A stretch of DNA of 64,000 bases from Diadema setosum (Eukaryota; Echinodermata; Echinoidea; Diadematoida; Diadematidae): contig NW_027307649.1 of NCBI RefSeq assembly GCF_964275005.1, forward strand, positions 124,001 through 188,000, read 5' to 3'. A program made the position numbers and the translations under genes. The first letter of the stretch is position 1. Each line of letters opens with the position of its first letter. Shown here one piece after another: positions 57,508 to 64,000 of this stretch. The notes beneath the pieces are model-generated. The model was not told the origin of the DNA, did not search any database, and worked only from the letters and a program-made list of their open reading frames with translations.

Positions 57508-58452
57508 ATGGCGGCTTACCAGGACGCGATAGCTCGTCAACTTGAATGTCCCGTATGCATGGAAACATTCAAAGAAGCAAAGGACCTGTCATGTGGACAC
57601 ACATTTTGCAAAAAGTGCATAGCTGCTTTAGCTAATGGTAGATGTAGGATTGTTTGCCCAGAATGTCGCCAAATGACGTTTATCGAAAGAAATTTGGGAA
57701 TATCCAAGCTAAAGTCGAATATCTTGGCCAATAGGATGGTCGAGGCACTGAAGAATAAGGATGCCACCGTTGATCACAGAGTTAGACCTACAAAGGAGAC
57801 AGGACCAGTTTGCCAGAAGCATCAACCTAATCTCATGAAGTATTTTTGCGAAAAATGCCAGGAACTCATCTGCAGCGAGTGTTCGATGGAAAATCACTAC
57901 AGCCACAGTGTTACGCCAGCGAAGCCAGTTGTCTTAACCAAGGCAATGCAAAGGATTCTTGACAACAGTGATGAAATCAAGCAGATGATCAATGATCTGC
58001 AACAGAAATACCCTACTGGATGCTCTCTACTGGAATCACCTGCCAGAAACAGCAAGAGCAAATTCGACGAGTCGTTCAGATCACTTGCGATCCTCCAGCG
58101 CAAATTTACCGGTAAATTGCAGAAGGTGAAGACAGAGGAACTGGCTAAATTTTCTAAATCTCACCAGCGAGGAAAGGAAATGTTAGCTCGTGGCAATGAG
58201 GTGGAAATCATCACAAACTACCAGCAGTGGTCAGAAGAGATGAAGGCTAATGACCTAAGAGGGTCGATGATCCCGAATATGGACGTAGAGTTTAGAGCTA
58301 TTGAAGACAAAGCTCACACTTGCCTTACTCACCTCAGAAAACTTGAAGCAGTGTTGTCAGGTAAGAAGAAAAACAAAAGGGCAATATGCTTCAATAATTC
58401 GCACAATGTGAAGTCTTTAAGTATCGTGCAACACAAGTTTAATCATTATTGA
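57508..58452 (+). CDS. TRIM-type RING / B-box2 / coiled-coil protein, 5' coding exon
   Basis: I prefer ATG 57508 (CAATATGGCGG, purine at -3, G at +4). ATG 57499 is in frame. From 57508: C3HC4 RING at residues 14-53 (C14, C17, C29, H31, C34, C37, C50, C53), then B-box2 at 102-133 (C102, H105, C114, C117, C122, C125, H130, H133), then a probable coiled coil to about 284. Such proteins act as RING-type ubiquitin ligases, and in marine invertebrates they form large families. The ORF stops at 58450-58452, but a perfect donor TCAG|GTAAGAA sits at 58360/58361. The last 30 residues are therefore probably intron read-through, and a C-terminal domain (NHL or other) would follow downstream. None was recognised before 64000. 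Confidence 0.85.
   Translation: MAAYQDAIARQLECPVCMETFKEAKDLSCGHTFCKKCIAALANGRCRIVCPECRQMTFIERNLGISKLKSNILANRMVEALKNKDATVDHRVRPTKETGPVCQKHQPNLMKYFCEKCQELICSECSMENHYSHSVTPAKPVVLTKAMQRILDNSDEIKQMINDLQQKYPTGCSLLESPARNSKSKFDESFRSLAILQRKFTGKLQKVKTEELAKFSKSHQRGKEMLARGNEVEIITNYQQWSEEMKANDLRGSMIPNMDVEFRAIEDKAHTCLTHLRKLEAVLSGKKKNKRAICFNNSHNVKSLSIVQHKFNHY
58361..58366 (+). promoter_or_regulatory. probable splice donor inside the RING/B-box ORF
   Basis: TCAG|GTAAGAA matches the 5' splice consensus at every central position. Using it would end the exon after residue 284 plus one base (phase 1). Confidence 0.6.
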
Positions 58453-59250
58453 AATGCTGTGCGAGTCGTTTCTCTTTGTCATAGATAGCCCAAATCCAAA
58501 TTACCTATAGTCTTTCGGAAAACATTTTCTCAGATAAGATCATCTAAACTTAGAAGGTAATTATACGTTAAGATAAAGGAGAAAGGTAAATTATGTAAAT
58601 CTTACCAGGAAGGAAGGGGTTCGTTAGTCCGTGGTACTAGGTATTCCAAGAAAAAAAAAATCTCATTTTGGATCCTTGAAAAACTGTATATAAGATAACA
58701 CTGATATTGATATAAGCTCTTGCTCAATAGTGTACGATTTAGAAATGAAAGCAAAAAATAGTTTCATTAAATTCAAGATTTATTTTGAACTTATTGTTCA
58801 GATTTTGCTTTATTTTAACCCTCTGTACAAAACTTTAACTTTGCACAGTGGTCAATTGGTGAGTATGGGAGTTTGTGGTTAACACCCAGACAATGGTCCT
58901 GAACAATGGCTATGCTAGGGTGTGAATACTAGGTTACATTCATGAGAAATTCCACTGTCACAGCTAGTCTTTATTCATTCTGAAATGTAGTGTATGCAAG
59001 CACATGAAAACATGTGCTTACTATTTTTCATATGTATGCATTTACCCTTTATCATGAATTCAGACTATCAGTGCCCATGGCAATCCATCATGAATTATCA
59101 TGTAGGCCTCCTACCTTGGAGCAAGAGTCCAGATAGTCAGTAGAGCTCTGAAAAGGTGGTATTCGTGGTATTCATGTCTATTTATTGTTCAGGATCACTG
59201 TAAGCACACACTCACATACACATCATTGGTTCCTGTGCAAAGTTCAGTCT
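58453..59250 (+). other. intron or 3' flank of the RING/B-box gene
   Basis: No exon, poly-A signal of note or element border was recognised. Confidence 0.4.
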
Positions 59251-59253
59251 TGA

Positions 59254-59445
59254 ACAGAGGGTTCAAATTTGACCAAAATATGGAACTTAACTTTAAGATT
59301 AATCATGAATTTAATGAAAGTGATTCATGCTTTCGTATTCAAATCACCTCCCACTAAATTGTACACAATTCAGCTATAACTCATATGAATGTCAGTGTTA
59401 TCTGATATATAGTTTACCATGTAATTAAGGATCAAAAGTGGGAAA
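59254..59445. repeat. direct repeat, right copy
   Basis: Second copy of the sequence at 56431-56625 (CAGAGGGTTCAAATTTGACC to GGATCAAAAGTGGGA), in the same orientation and 2.8 kb away. Confidence 0.75.
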
Positions 59446-59759
59446 TGTTTTAACAATTCGTATATATACAGTATGCCCCCGAAAAACTGTAATCATATTC
59501 TTAATATATAGCACCTGAGCTCTATTTCACAGAAAAACCCATTCAATTTGGTTCAGTAGTCACAGAGAAATGTGGATTGTTGTAAAACATGTCATGGGAC
59601 TGATTTTTCCAAGTTTTGCACTCTGATGCTCTTGGAACTGCAAACTAGATTTGGAATTTGTCAAGACTGACAAATTAGGTGATCCGATAAATAAATGATG
59701 TGAGATTCTCATTGAAGAAAAAGGGAATCAAACCTGACTACAGATTTAAAATGGAAATA

Positions 59760-60780
59760 GCATATGTTTTGACCTTTGACCCCACTTTTCACACCCAAGA
59801 TGGCATCTGAGCAAAAGTTTGTTATCTATGAAATGATTCATGCGACATGGTCTATACATGTGCAAAATATGTCAAAGATAGGACAATTAGTTACCAAGAT
59901 ACAGGACGAAGAAACATTTATGACCTTTGACCCTAATGTACCTACAAAAGACGGTGTCTGATGAATTGATTGTTATTTTATGAAATGATGTGCATGACAT
60001 GGACTAAGCATGTGCAAAATGTGGGGTGAAAGGGCGTGTTTTTGTTGAGCTATTGCAAAGAAAGTCACATTATTGAGACAGACATATCTCCCGACGTTGA
60101 AGCTAAGCGTCAATTTCAAGCAGGTCTTTGGACGTCATCCCGACTTTCAATAAAAATATGGATCACATGAACGATAGCCAAAAGTTTCATCTACAACATA
60201 TTAAAATCTGGTAGAAATTTACTGAAGGATAAATTAGCTAGTGCTCAATAAAGACAGTCATGTTATTTTTCATTTCCAGAAAAAAATGTACTCCCATAGA
60301 GATAATACCTCATTTGCACAGCCAAAATTGCGTCCGACCAAAGCGTCGTTATTTTACAAAATGATCCATCTATTGAGGTCCATGTGTGTGCAAAATATGA
60401 TGGTGATACCATATACACTAATGAGATTGAAGAATGAAGTACATATTTGACATTTGAACCCACGTTACTCAGCCAAGATGGCGTCTGAGCAAAAAAAAAA
60501 AAAAATTGTGAAATAATTCTTGCAACATGTTCCTTACGTGTGCAAAATTTGGGAAAGATAGGACTTGTATTTACCAAGATACAGGATTAAACACTTTTGA
60601 CATTTGACCCTAATTTACCTACCCAAGATGGTGTCGGAGGAAGTAGTTGTTATTTAATGAAATGATGTTCGTAACATGAACTAAACATGTGCAAAATATG
60701 GGATTGATAGCCATTGTTTTTGTTGATCTATTGCAAAGAAAGTGAAAGAAAGAAAGTAAAATAAAAAAAGTTGTATTGTA
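59760..60780. repeat. diverged tandem repeat with TTGACCTTTGACCC and AAGATGGC words
   Basis: A unit beginning TTTGACCTTTGACCC, then CCAAGATGGCATCTGAGCAA, a GAAATGATTCATGC block, GTGCAAAATATG and ACCAAGATACAGGA recurs about 675-700 bp later (from about 60457). Sub-units with AAGATGGTGTC also occur within each. It belongs to the same general style as 32060-33026, but the text differs. Confidence 0.7.
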
Positions 60781-60897
60781 TAGAAATTTGAAGGAGACGC
60801 ATAAAAAAATCAGAAAAAGATAAAGCTAGGAAGGGAGAATAAGACTAACAAAAAAAAAAGAAGAAGGAAAAAGTGTTAAGAAAAAGCAAAAAGCAGG

Positions 60898-60966
60898 GGT
60901 GAGCCTCAAACCTGGGACCTTTAGATTAAAAATCGGATGCTCTATCCACTGAGCTATTTCATCGAA
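60898..60966 (-). other. tRNA-Lys(UUU)-like sequence, probably a pseudogene or SINE head
   Basis: The minus strand reads ATAGCTCAGTGGATAGAGCA (D arm and A box), CCGATTTTTAATCTAAAGG (anticodon TTT in a 7-base loop) and CCCAGGTTTGAGGCTCACC (T arm). Acceptor-stem halves and the T stem do not pair well, so it is unlikely to work as a tRNA gene. Confidence 0.55.
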
Positions 60967-62900
60967 GCCAAATGCCAGTTTTAACCAAGTTTTTCGACGT
61001 GATCCCAACCTTGTATGAAGAAAAAGGAGGGCACATTTTATACTACTCCAAAGTCTCAGCTACAACATATTAAAATCTGGGAGAAATTCACCAAAGGATA
61101 AGTGAGCTAGGGCTCGAAAAAGGTAGTCACGTCAATTTTCATTTCCACTCCCATAGAGACATCACGTAAACTGGTCAAATTTGGCAAGGTCACTTTCAAT
61201 CCGTTTTTACGAGAGGTTGCCGTCATCCAATCAAAATTTTGACACACACTTATGAAAGAGCATTTAATAAGCTACAACATGCTGAAATCTGGGTGAAAAT
61301 TGTCGATGGATAAGTGAGATACGCTCGAGTAAACTTGAAATTTGATGACGTCATTTTGAAAATTTACTTTTTTTTTATTTTGTTGAGAAATTTGATATCT
61401 TTTAATCATTTTTCCAACATCGCCAAACAATTAAATGACATGTACAACTCATCAGCTTTCAGAATATGTAAGGAAGGGGGGGGGGGAACGGTCACCGTCC
61501 ATCCTGACGAGTAAAGTCATATTTAAAATTGGCGGTTTTTTGGCATAGTTGCACTGTATTTCGCCATTGACGCGCGCGCGGAATTTCAACATTGACGGAC
61601 CCGTATGACTTCATATGGAGTCGGATTTACTTGAAACTTGGTAGAATAATTCCTTTACATTTCAGACATGCGATGCATGTGAAAAAACGGGAAATTTCTA
61701 TTGTATACGAGCTGGGCGTGCGTATATGCGTGCGCGCGTACGCGTCCGTCCATTTTTTTTTTCATTTTTTTTGTGGAAAAATGCTCCAAATGATCTGAAG
61801 CGTGTGAAAAAAAATATTGAGCTCGATTGGACCATGTCGACATTTCAACATGCGCGTACACGTATATGGTGTAGAGATGAATTTTGAGAATATGAGTAGA
61901 AAGAGCTTGACTTGAATTATGTGAGACGTAAATTTCATTGAGAAATTCCATTCAATTAATGAGATATGAATGAGAATGTGATTTCAGATAATGACGTCAT
62001 AGTGACGTCACGGTCGACTGATCACAATGATTTTATTAGATATGTCGTCTTTTGGACATGATACATATAATGGTATAATTTTGAAATTTTCTGAGTTAAC
62101 GTCTGCAAAACTTTCGAGGAGAAATAAAGAAGGAGAAGAAAAACAAAGAATCAGTACAGATACAGAAGGTGATCTGAGAGGATACTCGGATCACCTAATT
62201 AATGTGTGAACAGAATGGTCAGAACTTAGAGGGAAAGGATTCCTGGCATGCTCTACAGAAATCCTTATTTCTCTTTGACCACTGAAGAAAATCAGAAGGG
62301 GTTTTCTGTAAGATGTGGGCAATGAGTGATAGTTCCATCCCCGAAATTGTAATTGGATTGATTACATAATTCACTTTTTTAAAGTTAACATTGCGGAGGG
62401 TATCGTTGTAGTTTTTTTTGGGGGACAATTGTCATACGGTACACATACGTACGTGGAGCACAGTGATGGCTAACTATACACAGCCCAGTCGCTGTACGTA
62501 GGTACGTAGCGACAGGGCTGTACAGTCGGGACCACCAACCACGAAGAGAGTTCAACGATTGCATTGCGATCGGCTTGAATTTTGATACTTTAGATCATTT
62601 TTGTCACCTCAAACTCATCTAATACAATCTTCAATAATGAGACTCTATATCTATGCTATCAATATTCAAATTCACGTTATGCAACTTACCGAAATTGATG
62701 ATTATAGCCAGCATGTCCAAACGGTACATCATCTTTCACGCCAGGCCAATTTTATTATCGGGAGGTCACGTGATGTGAATGCCCTTTCAAAAGGTCGCGC
62801 TGTCGACCGTGTGCTGCTACGAAGCAGCGCACGCACGCATAAGATCTCTCCGCAGCAGACGACGTTGGGCAGTACGCATGCGCATAATTCGCAGAGGTCA
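60967..62900. other. repeat-like and unassigned DNA
   Basis: Blocks such as ACAACATATTAAAATCTGG and GATAAGTGAGCTAG recur near 60190, 61060 and 61280, so the repeat family at 59760 probably extends to about 61330. Beyond that no feature could be supported. Confidence 0.45.
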
Positions 62901-63670
62901 AGGCGTCATTTTGAATTGTGCAACGATGAATCCCGACGGTCAGGAATTGGGCCAGAGAGTGTCATTTTTTTTTTTGTTCCAAGGACTTATCGCGAGGGCT
63001 CTCTATGGACCCGTTATGGAGAACAATGCTTCTGTAATACAAGCATGTATTTAAAGTCTTAATGAGAAGAAACGTATACATTTTCATAAGTTTCGTAGTT
63101 GTGTTGAGGTTCCCCACTTTGAAGCTGCATGCCTCGACTGTCACACGTTGTATTCGCACACAGCGTGCTAACAGAGTCTGGTCGGGCTAGATGGCGATTA
63201 CTAGCTCGTCTATAGCGAGCGTATCACGACCTCTATGTTTTTGCATCTCATTTTCAATTTGTCTAGATGTTATCCACGGACTGTGTAGCCACACTTGCGC
63301 AGCCTAGTTCCTAGTTGAGGGGATGTTTTTAGTTTCAGTTTGGTCTTTTTTACTTGTTCGCATTTTGGTATCCAGAGTGACGAACTAGGCAGAGCCGTAT
63401 AGACTGCAATTTTCTCGATTTTCTTTATCCGTCCATTATTTTCATCATGTAAATATCAACTATCTACACCTCATGCACTTACCAGGGACTGACTACCATA
63501 TAACGTAAGTGGGAACTGCTGTCTCATCACCATTTTTAATGCCGAGTCTTTCTACTCTGCAAACTCTTGCCTCATTGTCGTTATGCATTGGTCCCAGTGA
63601 TTGAAGTTGATGTGTGGTTCCGCGGTGAAATCTGCAGATCCCTGCTACACTGTACCACGCCGCGCACGCC

Positions 63671-63680
63671 CGCCATCTTG
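63671..63680 (-). promoter_or_regulatory. YY1-like motif CAAGATGGCG
   Basis: Minus-strand CAAGATGGCGGG matches the animal YY1 core-promoter consensus and contains an ATG that opens about 30 codons (MAGVRGVVQC). It could mark the start of a minus-strand gene near the right end. No splice site or family supports it. Confidence 0.25.
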
Positions 63681-63780
63681 CCCTCTAGAACCTATACGAC
63701 TTCTCTGTACCGTTGTGTATCCTTGCTTTCCCTGTGACCCATGCAGGGCCGGCGCAGCGTTTTCAAAAGTGTGGGGCCCA

Positions 63781-63906
63781 CTTCCGGGTTTCATGAGCTA
63801 ACAAGCAAAAAAAAAAAAAAAAAAAAAAGGGTCATCAACTCATTCTCTCCCCTTCCATTTCCGGGTGTTTTCACCTGACAAGCAAAAAAAAAAAAAAAAA
63901 AAAAAG
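63781..63906. repeat. tandem duplication with long A-runs
   Basis: TTCCGGGT, then CAAGCAAAAAAAA, then AAAAGGGTC occurs twice, about 80 bp apart, each with an A-run of about 20. It looks like a local duplication or two SINE-type tails. Confidence 0.7.
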
Positions 63907-64000
63907 GGTCTTCAGAGAAAAAAACATAATCTTACCGCACTTCAAGATCTCTATCTATTTCTATTTTAGTGCCACTTACGTAGGCCTACTTCAGGGTTAA

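Noticed and set aside
60898..60966. A functional tRNA-Lys gene
   Set aside because: The anticodon loop and D arm are good, but the acceptor and T stems do not pair. Treated as a pseudogene or SINE head.
62926..63054. ATG followed by NPDGQELGQR as a first exon of a gene
   Set aside because: There is a T-run directly after it, no convincing donor and no downstream exon. The signal is too weak to list.

Overview
This window is eukaryotic, intron-containing nuclear DNA from an invertebrate animal. It is AT-rich and full of microsatellites, decayed LINEs, palindromic MITEs and foldback-type transposons. The proteins are metazoan: a GalNAc-transferase, a leucine-rich-repeat receptor and a RING/B-box protein. 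One transposon has long terminal arrays of 15-bp repeats, which recalls the TU elements described from sea urchin, so an echinoderm is my best guess. That is an inference and was not tested by any search. Layout: 1-13.2 kb is repeat territory. It holds a long LINE with endonuclease and reverse transcriptase (1026-3970, one frameshift), a mariner-type transposase relic on the minus strand, further LINE fragments and MITEs. 13.9-28.4 kb is one complete gene on the plus strand, a polypeptide N-acetylgalactosaminyltransferase in 11 coding exons. Every splice phase closes and the exons sum to 1803 nt (600 codons plus stop). Its introns are loaded with nested MITEs. 28.4-35.8 kb is intergenic: MITEs, a tRNA-derived SINE, and a repeat array rich in TGACCTTTGACCT motifs. 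35.9-38.2 kb is an intron-free ORF for a leucine-rich-repeat type I membrane protein with tyrosine motifs in its tail. 39.3-41.8 kb is a foldback-like element. 45.6-56.4 kb is a nest of insertions. It includes a 3.9-kb element with 15-bp terminal arrays and a 10-bp target duplication, and a 4.27-kb TIR transposon that splits a MITE and carries minus-strand exons of a Cys/His-rich, basic protein. 57.5-58.4 kb is the 5' coding exon of a TRIM-type RING/B-box gene that probably splices onward. 58.5-64 kb is repeats, with no further exon recognised. The three host-like genes are functionally unrelated: secretory-pathway O-glycosylation, cell-surface recognition, and ubiquitin or innate-type signalling. 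The main interest is structural: the nested mobile elements, how close they sit to exon borders, and the exon-bearing transposon.
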